Source of the DNA: Daejeonella lutea | GTDB taxonomy: Bacteria; Bacteroidota; Bacteroidia; Sphingobacteriales; Sphingobacteriaceae | Direction of reading: 5' to 3' | Assembly: GCF_900168015.1 (NCBI RefSeq) | Contig: NZ_FUYR01000001.1 | Coordinates: forward strand, 1 to 33,737 | Length of the DNA stretch: 33,737 bases | Part shown: piece by piece, positions 22,387 to 31,968 of the stretch | Numbering within the stretch: the stretch's first letter is position 1 | How the letters are laid out: the number at the start of each line of letters is the position of its first letter | Made by a program: the position numbers and the translations under genes | Notes under the pieces: generated by a model | What the model was told of the DNA's origin: nothing | Databases searched by the model: none | What the model saw: the letters and a program-made list of their open reading frames with translations, nothing else

Positions 22387-22968
22387 GTGAAAGAGAAGAT
22401 TTTAGGCATATCCCTGATGATACTTCTAAGTGCCTGTGCTTTAACAGTAACTGAGGAAGATAAGCAAACAATGTTTAATAATGCATCATTTGATAATGAA
22501 GTGATTTCACGGCTGCCTAAATACCAGGAGTTCCGATCTTTTCTAGAATTAAATGCGGATACGATATTTAATTACGTGGACAGTTTGGTTGCAGTTGGAA
22601 AAGGTTCTGCAGATTCTATACTAAAGGTAGATTTCCCGGCTGAGGGAATACATGTATATCGCGATTGCATGCAATTCAGGCGTGTTTATAAAAACCATCA
22701 ATTCACAGCTTTCCCAGATCATTTGAGGGAAGATTTGAACAACTTTGCTGACTCAATTGGAGAAAGAAATTTAGCCGCATTCACCCTTTGTAGAGATAAA
22801 ACTGTTCTTGTTCAAATAAGGGAACAAAGAACCGACCAGGGGCTTACGGTTATACATTCTCTTACATGGGATAAGATAATAGAACAGGAACAGCGGTACC
22901 ACAAAGATACTCTGCTTGCAGAGGATTGTATTTATCACATTGCCTTATCTGCAGATACCAGCTTCTAG
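22387..22968 (+). CDS. Hypothetical lipoprotein (GTG start)
   Basis: A 193-aa protein starting at GTG: the next ATG, at 22417, would remove the signal peptide. ILGISLMILLSAC is a clear lipobox (Cys17). The mature part is helical at first (EFRSFLELNADTIFNYVDSL) and later beta-rich (RNLAAFTLCRDKTVLVQIRE, LTVIHSLTWDK). No domain is recognised. Divergent from the glutaminyl cyclotransferase gene with 80 bp between. Confidence 0.65.
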   Translation: MKEKILGISLMILLSACALTVTEEDKQTMFNNASFDNEVISRLPKYQEFRSFLELNADTIFNYVDSLVAVGKGSADSILKVDFPAEGIHVYRDCMQFRRVYKNHQFTAFPDHLREDLNNFADSIGERNLAAFTLCRDKTVLVQIREQRTDQGLTVIHSLTWDKIIEQEQRYHKDTLLAEDCIYHIALSADTSF

Positions 22969-23093
22969 GTAAATGCCTTTTGCCAGGGATCTGAAGGTTT
23001 ACGCCCAACCTAGCTGATTTATAATGATCACAAACTGGATAAGGATCATTGTGTTGAATATAAATCGCTTTTTCCGGATTATAATAAGTTTGC

Positions 23094-23486
23094 TTAGTTG
23101 TCAGGAATCAACTCTTTAACCATCTCCCTGCCATCCTGGTCGAAATAGGTGCAAGTCATTTGAGATATATCCACAACCCATTTTTCTACACCGGCTGCGG
23201 CGGCTTGTTGGCAGAAGGTGAGGTAGTCTGTCTGGCCCTGCTGGTGAATGGATAAAGCATGTTCGAGTGCTTTCTTGTTTGATGTGTCGGCTATGGGTAA
23301 GGCCGAATATTTGGGTTCGGATGCGACTTTAGAATCGGGAGCTCCATTATATTCCGCATGACCGTCGGAGACAAAAGTAGTATAGGTGAAAACGCCAAGT
23401 GCTTTAATATCCTGGATATACCGGGGAAAATCTGCGCCGCTTTTAACTTTGGAATGCGCCTCTTGAATCTGCTGAAGTGTAAACAT
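23094..23486 (-). CDS. DUF1398 (YbcV-like) family protein
   Basis: A 130-aa soluble protein with the family pattern FTLQQIQEAHSKVKSGADFP at the N-terminus, then YIQDIKALGVFTYTTFVSDG and, near the C-terminus, AAAAGVEKWVVDISQMTCTY-type strands. The length equals the family norm (about 130 aa). Biochemical function is unknown; E. coli YbcV is the reference member. It lies 69 bp from the AraC-type regulator stop in the same orientation, so the two may be one transcript. Confidence 0.85.
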   Translation of the reverse strand: MFTLQQIQEAHSKVKSGADFPRYIQDIKALGVFTYTTFVSDGHAEYNGAPDSKVASEPKYSALPIADTSNKKALEHALSIHQQGQTDYLTFCQQAAAAGVEKWVVDISQMTCTYFDQDGREMVKELIPDN

Positions 23487-23555
23487 GTAATGGTCTTTTA
23501 AATAGTTTGATACAAAGAACGCGAACGATCTGCGCCGGGCATTGTAAAAATCCGT

Positions 23556-24326
23556 TTAAAAGGATCGCGAAGAAAAGAAATGTTCCGGTGTTTGTCCGGT
23601 GAAGCGTTTGAAGTCTTTGATAAAGTGTGCCTGATCGAAGTACCCTGCTTCATAGGCCCGTTCGGATGGTAAGAGTCCCTTGTGATCGTCCGTCATTACT
23701 CTCCTGAACCGAACAATTGACGCATATTTTTTCGGGGAACACCCGACCACACTTCTGAATCGCTTTTCTAATGGACTTGAACTTGAATTCAGAAGTTTTG
23801 CAAGATCACCTATTCGGATATTGCCCGCTGATTCATTTATACATTGTATTGCCGCGCTAACCAATGAGTCGGTATCAAACTTACGTTTTATGGATAGGAG
23901 GAAATTTTCAATAATACTGATGCGCTCTCGGTCGGTCTGAACTTCACTAATCTGTTCTTCCACGATGCGGATCTGATGAGGACTAATTATGGCGTCGAGC
24001 GGAATACTTTGCTCGAAGAGTTCATGGATGGGTAAAGCAAAAAGTGCTGCGGCACCACCTGGCTTAAAACGGACCAAAACGGATCCGCTCGGTTCCAGAT
24101 TCCTGAATACCCTAACCTTGTTTTGCAGGCCAGTGATCCCGGATGCGGATAAGGGAATACTTTTATTATCGCTGATCAGGGAGAGCCGGCCTTTGTATTG
24201 AAACCCTAATACTAAAGCCGTATCGGGTAATACGTTGTACGGCAATTCAGTTTCATTCTCCACAATAATGAAGCTCTCCACTTCATTCTGCAAGGATGCC
24301 TGGGCCTGAATAGTTGTAAAACGCAT
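23556..24326 (-). CDS. AraC-family transcriptional regulator
   Basis: A 256-aa protein. Residues about 1-140 form a beta-rich sensor domain (DUF6597-like: NVLPDTALVLGFQYKG, SGITGLQNKVRVF, GSVLVRFKPGGAAALF). Residues about 155-256 form the double helix-turn-helix of AraC/XylS proteins, with LAKLLNSSSSPLEKRFRSVVGCSP and AYEAGYFDQAHFIKDFKRFTGQTPEHF. It probably responds to a small ligand. It may control the downstream DUF1398 gene and, being divergent, the efflux operon starting at 24545; the latter is only a positional inference. Confidence 0.88.
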   Translation of the reverse strand: MRFTTIQAQASLQNEVESFIIVENETELPYNVLPDTALVLGFQYKGRLSLISDNKSIPLSASGITGLQNKVRVFRNLEPSGSVLVRFKPGGAAALFALPIHELFEQSIPLDAIISPHQIRIVEEQISEVQTDRERISIIENFLLSIKRKFDTDSLVSAAIQCINESAGNIRIGDLAKLLNSSSSPLEKRFRSVVGCSPKKYASIVRFRRVMTDDHKGLLPSERAYEAGYFDQAHFIKDFKRFTGQTPEHFFSSRSF

Positions 24327-24506
24327 ACTTTGGAACGACTGTCATAAAAGTACGGAGGATATTTAATTCGATGAAATATTATCCGGGGAGGATGGAAATC
24401 GGCGGTTTATGCAGCAGACTCTGTTGTAGACCGGAGAATTGGTAAGCTGGTTTGTGTAAGAGTATACCAAGTCGACAATGTCACTAGAATATTTACTCGA
24501 GCGCCA

Positions 24507-24537
24507 TTGATATTCTCATTTCCTAAACATATTTTTG
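24507..24537 (+). promoter_or_regulatory. Bacteroidota promoter of the efflux operon
   Basis: TTG at 24507-24509, a 20-nt spacer, then a perfect TATTTTTG (TAnnTTTG) at 24530-24537. Only 7 nt separate the box from the ATG at 24545, so initiation would fall at or next to the start codon, giving a leaderless or nearly leaderless mRNA. Confidence 0.6.
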
Positions 24538-24544
24538 CCGCTGA

Positions 24545-24961
24545 ATGACTCGGGGTTTTATTAAGTATTTCCTAATACTGTTTGTTTTTTTCTTCAGCGC
24601 GACTGGCCTCGGCTCGGCGTTTGTGCAAAAGCCAGGCTCCAATAATCCCTCTGCAGAATCTATTAAGGTATCTGTTCATAGTGGACTTCGCAGTTTTGAA
24701 CAAGTGCGGACCGTCTTTACCCGTCTGCCTCTGGCGGGAAGTGAACGGCGATCGGATCGTTTTGTTGCTGACGAAAATGAGGTAGAAGAGGATCACCTTT
24801 CAAAAAAGGGCGTGACGAAGTATACCTCTTTAGCCTCCGCCTTTGCATTTGTATTTCTGCCTTCTGCAACTATCCATAGCGGTGTATTTGCCCCATTCAA
24901 GGATTATCCGGGTAGTTTATCAAACAAAGTTTACCTCCTGTTACGAGTCTTTCGGATCTGA
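24545..24961 (+). CDS. Hypothetical exported protein leading the efflux operon
   Basis: A 138-aa protein with a signal-like N-terminus (YFLILFVFFFSATGLGSAF), a low-complexity polar middle and a hydrophobic stretch (LASAFAFVFLPSATIHSGVF) before the end LRVFRI. No domain is recognised. Small proteins of this kind are seen before RND operons in related bacteria (from memory). It lies 103 bp upstream of the adaptor gene on the same strand, with a good promoter directly ahead of it, so it is likely the first gene of the transcript. Confidence 0.6.
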   Translation: MTRGFIKYFLILFVFFFSATGLGSAFVQKPGSNNPSAESIKVSVHSGLRSFEQVRTVFTRLPLAGSERRSDRFVADENEVEEDHLSKKGVTKYTSLASAFAFVFLPSATIHSGVFAPFKDYPGSLSNKVYLLLRVFRI

Positions 24962-25064
24962 CATTCCCGTTCTCTTATCAAATGTCCGTTTAGCGCATCG
25001 ACACTTAAATGATGTGCCCGTGTATTAATCTACACTTCTAATTATTTCCCAATACTAAATTTAT

Positions 25065-26144
25065 ATGAATAGAATTTTCATAGTTCTAATGCTGTGCGGC
25101 ATTTTGTGCCAAAGCTGTGAAACTAAAAAAGTTGAAAAAGAGGAAGAGACTGAATTCCTGGTCAGTACTCCTTTGGTGAAAGACACCCTGATCACGAAAG
25201 AATATGTCAGTCAGATCCGTGCAGTAAGTCACATTGAAGTAAGAGCTCTGGAGAGAGGTTATCTGCAGAAGATCTTCGTAGACGAAGGTCAGACGATACA
25301 TAAAGGGCAGCTGATGTTCCAGATTAAACCCGCTATGTACCAGGCTGAACTTCGCAAAGCTCAGGCTGAAGCAGAGTTCGCCCAGATCGAATACCGGAAT
25401 ACCAAAAATCTTGCTGACCATAAGATCGTTGCTGCTAATGAGCTGGCGATGGCAAAGGCAAAATTAGATAAAGCCCGGGCCGAAGTGTCAATGGCACAGG
25501 TGCATTTAGGCTTTACCCAGATCCGCGCACCTTTCAACGGTATTATGGATCATTTCCAGGTGCGACTGGGAAGCTTGCTGGATGAAGGCGATCTGCTTAC
25601 AACCCTATCAGATAACAGTGAGATGTGGGTATATTTTAACGTCCCGGAGGCTGAATACCTGGACTATAAAAGCAATCAGTCAGGCCATAATATGTCGAGG
25701 GTGAGGCTGCAGATGGCAAATAATAAGCTATTTCCACATGCTGGTGTAGTTAAAACCATAGAAGCCGATTTCAATAACGAAACCGGAAACATTGCATTCC
25801 GGGCTACATTTCCAAACCCCGACGGGCTGTTAAGACATGGAGAGACAGGGAATGTACTGATGGATATCCCAATTTCCAATGCATTACTAATACCTCAAAA
25901 GGCCACGTTTGAAGTCCTGGACAAGAAGTACGTTTACGTGGTTGATAAGAGCGGCAAGCTGAAATCGAGAGAAATTACTGTCGCTGCCGAGCTTCCGCAT
26001 ATTTATGTTGTGAAGGACGGTTTAAATCAAAGCGATCAAATTCTTCTGGAAGGTTTGAGGCTGGTTAAAGAGAACGAAAAGATCCACTACAAGTATCTGA
26101 AACCGGCTACAGTCATGTCTCAGTTAGATTTATATGCTGAGTAA
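25065..26144 (+). CDS. RND efflux periplasmic adaptor (membrane-fusion lipoprotein)
   Basis: A 359-aa protein with a lipobox (LMLCGILCQSC, Cys18). The HlyD-like order is visible: a lipoyl half-motif (VRALERGYLQKIFVDEGQTI), an alpha-helical hairpin rich in Ala/Glu/Lys (about 100-145), the second lipoyl half (GFTQIRAPFNGIMDHFQVRLGSLL), then beta-barrel and membrane-proximal domains (VYVVDKSGKLKSREI). It bridges the inner-membrane pump and outer-membrane channel encoded next. 23 bp separate it from the pump gene. Confidence 0.93.
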   Translation: MNRIFIVLMLCGILCQSCETKKVEKEEETEFLVSTPLVKDTLITKEYVSQIRAVSHIEVRALERGYLQKIFVDEGQTIHKGQLMFQIKPAMYQAELRKAQAEAEFAQIEYRNTKNLADHKIVAANELAMAKAKLDKARAEVSMAQVHLGFTQIRAPFNGIMDHFQVRLGSLLDEGDLLTTLSDNSEMWVYFNVPEAEYLDYKSNQSGHNMSRVRLQMANNKLFPHAGVVKTIEADFNNETGNIAFRATFPNPDGLLRHGETGNVLMDIPISNALLIPQKATFEVLDKKYVYVVDKSGKLKSREITVAAELPHIYVVKDGLNQSDQILLEGLRLVKENEKIHYKYLKPATVMSQLDLYAE

Positions 26145-26167
26145 TCACCTCTTAAAAATCAGAAGAC

Positions 26168-29100
26168 ATGTTTAGTAAATTTATACACAGACCGGTATTT
26201 GCTATCGTCTTATCGGTCGTAATGATCTTTGTGGGGGGGCTTGCTATCAAGAAGCTGCCCATTTCCCAGTTCCCGGAAATTGCACCCACCACGGTCAATA
26301 TATTTATTGCTTACCCGGGCTCAAGTGCGGATGTGTTGGTGAATTCCACACTGATTACCCTTGAAACTGCAATAAACGGAGTGGAGGGAATGCGCTATAT
26401 CGCCACAGATGCAACCAGTGCCGGAGAGGCAACACTGAGAATCATCTTTGAACCCGGTACCGATCCAAATGATGCGGTGATCCGGGTAAAAACCAGGGTA
26501 GACCAGGTCATGCCGCTGCTGCCAGAGCTGGTACAGCGTGAAGGTGTTATTATCACACCCATTCAGCCAAGTATGCTGATGTACGTCAACCTCTATTCAA
26601 AAGATAAGAGCATCGACGAGAAATTTCTTTTCAATTATGCCACGGTGAAAATGATCCCCGAGATCCAGCGGATCAAAGGTGTTGCCAGGGCCCAGATCCT
26701 GGGAAGCCGCAGATATGCCATGCGGGTCTGGTTAAATCCTGATCGTATGCGGGCATATAAGATTTCCGTGGAGGAAGTCATGGAGTCGCTTGCCGAGCAG
26801 AGTATTATTGGCCGGCCGGGAAGGTTGGGCCAAAGCTCGGGTATTGCAGCTCAGTCGCTGGAGTATGTGCTCACCTACAAAGGGCGGTACAATAAGCCTG
26901 AAGAATATGAAAATATCATTGTGCGTGCCAATGCAGAAGGTGAAAGTATACATCTGAAGGATATCGGCACGGTTGAACTGGGAAGCGAGTTCTTTGACAT
27001 CTATTCCAATCTGGACGGCCAGCCCTCAGCTGCTATCGTGCTCAAACAGAATTACGGAAGTAATGCAAGTGATGTAATTGCTGAAGTAAAGTCAAAGCTC
27101 GATGATATGAAAGCCTCGTTCCCGCCGGGAGTAGATTATAAGATCAGTTATGATGTATCCCAGTTCCTTGACGCCTCGATCGAGCAGGTTCTTCATACCC
27201 TGAGGGATGCCTTTATCCTGGTTGCTATCGTGGTATTTATCTTTCTTGGCGATTGGCGTTCTACCTTGATACCTATCCTCGCCGTGCCCGTGTCGCTGAT
27301 CGGGTCATTTTTCGTGATCCAGTATTTTGGGCTGTCGATCAACCTGATCACTTTATTTGCCTTGGTATTAGCTATCGGAATTGTGGTTGACAATGCGATA
27401 GTGGTGGTTGAAGCCGTGCACGCCAAAATGGAAGAGAATAAGCTTTCTCCATACAGGGCAACTGTAGAAGTGCTGCGGGAGATTGGAGGTGCTATTATCG
27501 CCATCACCCTGGTTATGACTGCCGTTTTCATTCCCCTGCTATTCATGTCAGGACCCGTGGGAATATTTTACCGGCAGTTCTCCATTACCATGGCCAGTTC
27601 AATCGTTATTTCGGCAATAGTAGCCCTAACACTGACCCCGGTCTTGTGCGCTATGCTGCTCAAGAATAATCACGGGAAACCCAGGAAGAAAAACCTGCTG
27701 TCCCGATCACTTGATGGCTTTAACAACTGGTTCGAACGGGTTACCGGACGATACGTGGGCTTACTGCGGTCGATGGTTAGCCGCAGGTGGATCACCTGGG
27801 CCATTCTTCTGGCTTTCTGCGCAGGAATATTCGTTGAAAACCAGATCCTGCCATCGGGCTTTATTCCAAATGAAGACCAGGGCACCATTTATGCGATCAT
27901 TCAGACTCCGCCGGGATCGACGCTCGAACGAACCAACCAGGTTTCCCAGCGATTGCAGAAGATCTGTGAAGAGATCGATGGGGTAGAATCTGTCTCGTCG
28001 CTGGCCGGCTACGAAATCATGACCGAAGGTCGCGGATCAAATGCCGGTACCTGTCTGATTAACCTTAAAAGTTGGTCGGACCGCGAACATACCGTTAAAG
28101 AGATTATGGAGGAACTCGAAGAGAAGTCCAAAGGCCTGGGTGCCGTTGTCGAATTCTTTGAGCCCCCGGCTATCCCCGGGTTTGGATCCTCCGGCGGTTT
28201 CTCTATGCGTCTGCTGGATAAGAATTCGGATACCGACTACCATGAATTCGATAAGATCAACAATGAGTTTATGGATAACCTGAGCAAGCGTAAAGAACTG
28301 ACTGGTTTGTTTACCTTCTTTGCTGCCAATTATCCGCAATATGAACTTGTTATTGATAACGAACTGGCAATGCAGAAGGGAGTTTCTATAGGCAAGGCAA
28401 TGGAAAATCTGAATATCCTGATCGGCAGTACCTATGAGCAGGGTTTTATCAAGTTCAATCAATTCTTCAAGGTGTATGTACAGTCCGACCCAAAATATCG
28501 GAGGCTTCCATCTGATATCCTGAAATTGTACGTAAAAAATGACCATGGCGAAATGGTGCCCTATTCTGCGTTCATGTCGCTGAAGAAAACACAAGGGCCT
28601 AATGAGGTAACCCGGTTCAACCTGTACAATTCGGCAGCGATCCAGGGTCTGCCAGCTAAAGGCTATACCACGGCAGATGCCATACAGTCGATACAGGAGG
28701 TTGCCAAAACAACTTTGCCGAAGGGTTACGATATTGCCTGGGAAGGATTATCCTATGATGAATCCATTCGGGGAAATGAATCTCTTTACGTTTTCCTCAT
28801 CGTGTTGCTGTTCGTCTACTTTGTGCTGGCAGCGCAGTACGAAAGTTTCATCATTCCTATGGCCGTAATCCTTTCCCTGCCTGTGGGCGTATTTGGGTCG
28901 TTTCTCCTGCTAAAGCTGATGGGACTCGAAAACAACATTTATGCCCAGGTCGGTTTGATCATGCTGATTGGACTACTTGGAAAAAATGCCGTACTGATTG
29001 TTGAGTTTGCCGTCCAGAAAAGACAGCAGGGTGCCACCCTGCTCGATGCCGCAATTGAAGGTGCCAAGGTTAGGTTCAGGCCTATTCTCATGACCTCATT

Positions 29101-29368
29101 TGCATTTATTGCCGGTTTACTACCGTTGATAGTTGCAAGCGGGGCAGGAGCCATCGGGAACCGCACCATCGGGGCTTCGGCCCTTGGGGGTATGTTATTT
29201 GGAACTGTTTTCGGAGTGATCATCGTTCCCGGGTTGTACTTCATCTTCGGCAGTTTAGCCGACGGACGCCATATGATCAGAGATGAGCATGAAAAGCCAT
29301 TAACCGAAGGGTTTGTTTACGCCGATGATAGTTTCCCTGACCTAGAAGAAAGTGAAAATCATGTATAA
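26168..29368 (+). CDS. RND multidrug efflux pump, HAE1/AcrB family
   Basis: A 1066-aa inner-membrane proton antiporter of full family length. The N-terminus FSKFIHRPVFAIVLSVVMI is TM1. The TM4 proton-relay segment GIVVDNAIVVVEAVH has Asp408 followed by Asn409 where AcrB has two Asp; TM10 keeps the lysine (GLLGKNAVLIVEFA). Two large periplasmic loops each begin after TM1 and TM7, and RSTLIPILAVPVSLIGSF is TM3. It exports amphiphilic compounds with the adaptor upstream and the outer-membrane factor downstream. Its last 8 bp overlap the start of the outer-membrane gene, indicating translational coupling. Confidence 0.95.
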   Translation: MFSKFIHRPVFAIVLSVVMIFVGGLAIKKLPISQFPEIAPTTVNIFIAYPGSSADVLVNSTLITLETAINGVEGMRYIATDATSAGEATLRIIFEPGTDPNDAVIRVKTRVDQVMPLLPELVQREGVIITPIQPSMLMYVNLYSKDKSIDEKFLFNYATVKMIPEIQRIKGVARAQILGSRRYAMRVWLNPDRMRAYKISVEEVMESLAEQSIIGRPGRLGQSSGIAAQSLEYVLTYKGRYNKPEEYENIIVRANAEGESIHLKDIGTVELGSEFFDIYSNLDGQPSAAIVLKQNYGSNASDVIAEVKSKLDDMKASFPPGVDYKISYDVSQFLDASIEQVLHTLRDAFILVAIVVFIFLGDWRSTLIPILAVPVSLIGSFFVIQYFGLSINLITLFALVLAIGIVVDNAIVVVEAVHAKMEENKLSPYRATVEVLREIGGAIIAITLVMTAVFIPLLFMSGPVGIFYRQFSITMASSIVISAIVALTLTPVLCAMLLKNNHGKPRKKNLLSRSLDGFNNWFERVTGRYVGLLRSMVSRRWITWAILLAFCAGIFVENQILPSGFIPNEDQGTIYAIIQTPPGSTLERTNQVSQRLQKICEEIDGVESVSSLAGYEIMTEGRGSNAGTCLINLKSWSDREHTVKEIMEELEEKSKGLGAVVEFFEPPAIPGFGSSGGFSMRLLDKNSDTDYHEFDKINNEFMDNLSKRKELTGLFTFFAANYPQYELVIDNELAMQKGVSIGKAMENLNILIGSTYEQGFIKFNQFFKVYVQSDPKYRRLPSDILKLYVKNDHGEMVPYSAFMSLKKTQGPNEVTRFNLYNSAAIQGLPAKGYTTADAIQSIQEVAKTTLPKGYDIAWEGLSYDESIRGNESLYVFLIVLLFVYFVLAAQYESFIIPMAVILSLPVGVFGSFLLLKLMGLENNIYAQVGLIMLIGLLGKNAVLIVEFAVQKRQQGATLLDAAIEGAKVRFRPILMTSFAFIAGLLPLIVASGAGAIGNRTIGASALGGMLFGTVFGVIIVPGLYFIFGSLADGRHMIRDEHEKPLTEGFVYADDSFPDLEESENHV

Positions 29369-30791
29369 AGAAAGAATATTTTACAGGCTGGGGATTGCTT
29401 ATGTCACCCTGGCCTTTATAGGTTGCAGTGTGCCAGCCCTGGTGCAGAAAGATGCGAATACTTCAATGCCGGTAACTTATAACAGCTCCCGGGATACACT
29501 TAATTCCGTTAACACCAGATGGAAGCAGTTCTTTAACGATCCGTACCTGAGCGCTCTTATTGATACTGCCCTGCAAAAGAACCAGGAGCTGAATATCACC
29601 ATGCAGGAAATTGAAATTGCCCGGAATGAAATACGGGCCCGAAAGGGTGAGTATCTTCCGTCGGTTGGAGTACGGGCAGGGGCTGGGGTGGAAAAGGTGC
29701 CACGCTATACAAATATTGGTGCCATGGAAGCTACCACTGAAATGGAACCGGGCAAGGAAATACCTGAGCCATTGCCGGACCTGATGGGTGGTTTAGTCGC
29801 TTCCTGGGAAGTAGATGTCTGGCATAAACTGCGTAATGCACGGCAGTCGGCCGTTAACCGCTACCTTGCCAGTGTAGAAGGTAAGAACTTCTTAGTGACT
29901 AACCTCATTGCGGAAATTGCCAGTTCCTATTATGAGCTGCTCGTTCTGGATAATCAATTAGCTATTATCCAGCAGAATATGAAACTGCAGAGTAATGCCC
30001 TGGAGATTGTTAAAATTCAAAAGGAGTCGGCCCGCGTAAACGAGCTTGCTGTACGCCGGTTTCAGGCACAGGTGCTCCACACTCAGGGTTTACAGTATGA
30101 TATCCAGCAAAAGATAACTGAAACTGAAAACAGGATTAATTTCCTTGTCGGGAGGTTTCCGCAGCCAGTGCAACGAGTGCAGCAGTCGCTGGAGGATTTG
30201 TTGCCACGAGGCATCAAGACAGGTTTGCCGGTACAGCTGCTTACTAATCGTCCCGACATTCGGCAAGCGGAATTACAGCTTAAAGCAGCCAGACTCGACG
30301 TGCAGGTTGCCCGCGCAGCGTTCTACCCATCTTTAGGAATTTCAAGCGGGCTGGGCTTACGGGCTTTTAGTCCTGCTTACCTGTTTAAACCCGAGTCTTT
30401 GTTTTATTCCCTGGCCGGGGATGTCACCGCGCCATTGATCAATAAGAACGCAATTAATGCGATGTATTATGGTGCCTCTGCGCAGCAGGTACAGGCTGTT
30501 TACAATTATGAAAAGACAATCCTCAACGCAAACATTGAGGTTATGAATGAAATGTCCAGGATAAACAACCTGGAAGAAAGCTATAACCTGAAAATGAAGG
30601 AAGTTGAGGCACTGACTCAGTCTATCGATATTTCAAATAGCTTGTTCAGATCTGCCAGAGCCGATTATATGGAGGTGCTGATGACCCAGAGGGATGCGCT
30701 GGAGTCGAAGTTCGACCTGACGGAAACGAAGATGCAGCAGATGAAAGCGATGGTTAACGTTTACCGGGCCTTAGGCGGAGGGTGGAATTGA
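29361..30791 (+). CDS. Outer-membrane efflux channel lipoprotein (OprM/NodT-type)
   Basis: A 476-aa protein from the ATG at 29361, which overlaps the pump gene by 8 bp; a GTG at 29352 would add three residues. The signal peptide ends FIGC (Cys22 lipidated). Two long coiled-coil repeats typical of TolC-like proteins are visible: RWKQFFNDPYLSALIDTALQ with NITMQEIEIARNEI, and later LLTNRPDIRQAELQLKAARL with VQVARAAFYPSLGISSGLGL. The last helix ends MVNVYRALGGGWN, the usual family terminus. It completes the tripartite pump. Confidence 0.93.
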   Translation: MYKERIFYRLGIAYVTLAFIGCSVPALVQKDANTSMPVTYNSSRDTLNSVNTRWKQFFNDPYLSALIDTALQKNQELNITMQEIEIARNEIRARKGEYLPSVGVRAGAGVEKVPRYTNIGAMEATTEMEPGKEIPEPLPDLMGGLVASWEVDVWHKLRNARQSAVNRYLASVEGKNFLVTNLIAEIASSYYELLVLDNQLAIIQQNMKLQSNALEIVKIQKESARVNELAVRRFQAQVLHTQGLQYDIQQKITETENRINFLVGRFPQPVQRVQQSLEDLLPRGIKTGLPVQLLTNRPDIRQAELQLKAARLDVQVARAAFYPSLGISSGLGLRAFSPAYLFKPESLFYSLAGDVTAPLINKNAINAMYYGASAQQVQAVYNYEKTILNANIEVMNEMSRINNLEESYNLKMKEVEALTQSIDISNSLFRSARADYMEVLMTQRDALESKFDLTETKMQQMKAMVNVYRALGGGWN

Positions 30792-30810
30792 TTTGTTTGA
30801 TTAAGTGTTG

Positions 30811-30842
30811 AAAAGGTCATGCAGAAATGTGTGGCCTTTTTT
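30811..30842 (+). terminator. Rho-independent terminator of the efflux operon
   Basis: 13-bp stem with three G-T pairs (30811-30823/30828-30840) capped by a GAAA tetraloop and ending in six T, 20 bp past the outer-membrane channel stop. Confidence 0.85.
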
Positions 30843-30999
30843 GTTTGGGTGCAGGAGGAGGTAGGACGCATGAAGCCGGAAGTTCCTTTAAAATGCCGGG
30901 TAGAATACGTCGGGCCAGTTGCGTAGTTAACTCATGCAGAATCTAGCATAGGTTGCTTTTCCCGTTTTCGGAAGATGAAAAGGGCTTTAAGCACTAACC

Positions 31000-31425
31000 T
31001 TACGAGCCAGATCTTACTTTTACAAAAACTGTGCTGCAGCCCTCGATGCAATAGATCGGACCAGCAGGACCCATCGTGAGTTCTCCCTCTTTTATTTTAT
31101 AAATGTAATTCTGAATGGTCTTATCCCTTTTCATAAGCTGCACGGTGATGCTGTCTTTGATTGTATAGCTCACATATTCACTAAAGACGTCGCCCTCAAA
31201 CTCACCATTTTTTTTAAACTCGATATAGTCCTTACTTCCTTTAGCCAGTCGAAATTCCTGGGGCCCGCCGATAGAAATATAAGATCCAGTGAGCTTCCAT
31301 TTACCTTCAAGGTTGGTTTCTTGCAGCATATCTGACTTATCGCAGGAAGCGGAGAAAATTAGCACCGATAGCAGGACCAATAAACCCGCTAAAGTTTTGG
31401 GTAGGAAATTTCTTGCAGTTTTCAT
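31000..31425 (-). CDS. Lipocalin-like lipoprotein
   Basis: A 141-aa protein with a lipobox in LSVLIFSASC (Cys28). The mature part opens with LEGKWKLTGSYISIGG, the first strand of lipocalin-like domains common in Bacteroidetes lipoproteins, followed by alternating beta strands (YIEFKKNGEFEGD, YTIKDSITVQLMKRD, NYIYKIKEGELTM). A ligand is unknown. It converges with the efflux operon and has the start at 31425. The assignment rests on a short motif. Confidence 0.7.
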   Translation of the reverse strand: MKTARNFLPKTLAGLLVLLSVLIFSASCDKSDMLQETNLEGKWKLTGSYISIGGPQEFRLAKGSKDYIEFKKNGEFEGDVFSEYVSYTIKDSITVQLMKRDKTIQNYIYKIKEGELTMGPAGPIYCIEGCSTVFVKVRSGS

Positions 31426-31628
31426 CTGGTTCAGGTTTTTTGTTGTGAGTGGTTGAAAGCTCGCAACCTTATAGGCAAAACGAGTCTTTCCGTGAAAACG
31501 TTACAAAAATGGAAACTATAGTTGAGCAATGAGCTATGGGCGATGAGCTGTCAGCCATCAGCTATTGGCTATGAGCTTAATGCACAGGCGCTAAGGTGAC
31601 AGGCACTGGATATAGGTACTAGACGTTC

Positions 31629-31913
31629 TTACATTTTTAGAAATTCTGGAGCCTTATAGATCAGCACGGCTGGCCAAAGTAGGGCCTTCCCGACACCTAA
31701 TGCACCTTTTGCAAAATTGTGGGCAGCTGAATAAAATATATGCCGTCCCCCGATAAATGCCATCAGGTAGATGATCGAGATTTCATGATTTTTAGGAACA
31801 AGCGATTTAGACTTAGTCAGACCCTCCCTGAGGGCTTCAAGTTTTGAGCAGTGAGAGGCCGCATAGTCAGAATGGTAAATTGTTAAACTTTCCCACCGAA
31901 AATTGAAATTCAC
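31629..31913 (-). CDS. Doubtful 94-aa ORF, possibly a C-terminal gene remnant
   Basis: It opens only with GTG at 31913, directly after an in-frame TGA. The second half has a plausible protein-like character (ISIIYLMAFIGGRHIFYSAA, GVGKALLWPAVLIYKAPEF) that looks like the C-terminal membrane-associated end of a larger protein such as a glycosyltransferase. The first half is unremarkable. No upstream coding continuation was found in any frame. It could be a short real gene, but a decayed fragment is more likely. Confidence 0.3.
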   Translation of the reverse strand: MNFNFRWESLTIYHSDYAASHCSKLEALREGLTKSKSLVPKNHEISIIYLMAFIGGRHIFYSAAHNFAKGALGVGKALLWPAVLIYKAPEFLKM

Positions 31914-31968
31914 GCAGAATTTTCACCTTTTTTCTTAAAAATCTCGAAATAAACAGAATTCTCCATTA

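Noticed and set aside
26168-29368. Loss of one of the two TM4 aspartates (Asp-Asn) as an inactivating change in the RND pump
   Set aside because: Asp-Asn at this place is, as far as I remember, usual in HAE1 pumps of this phylum, and the rest of the relay is intact.
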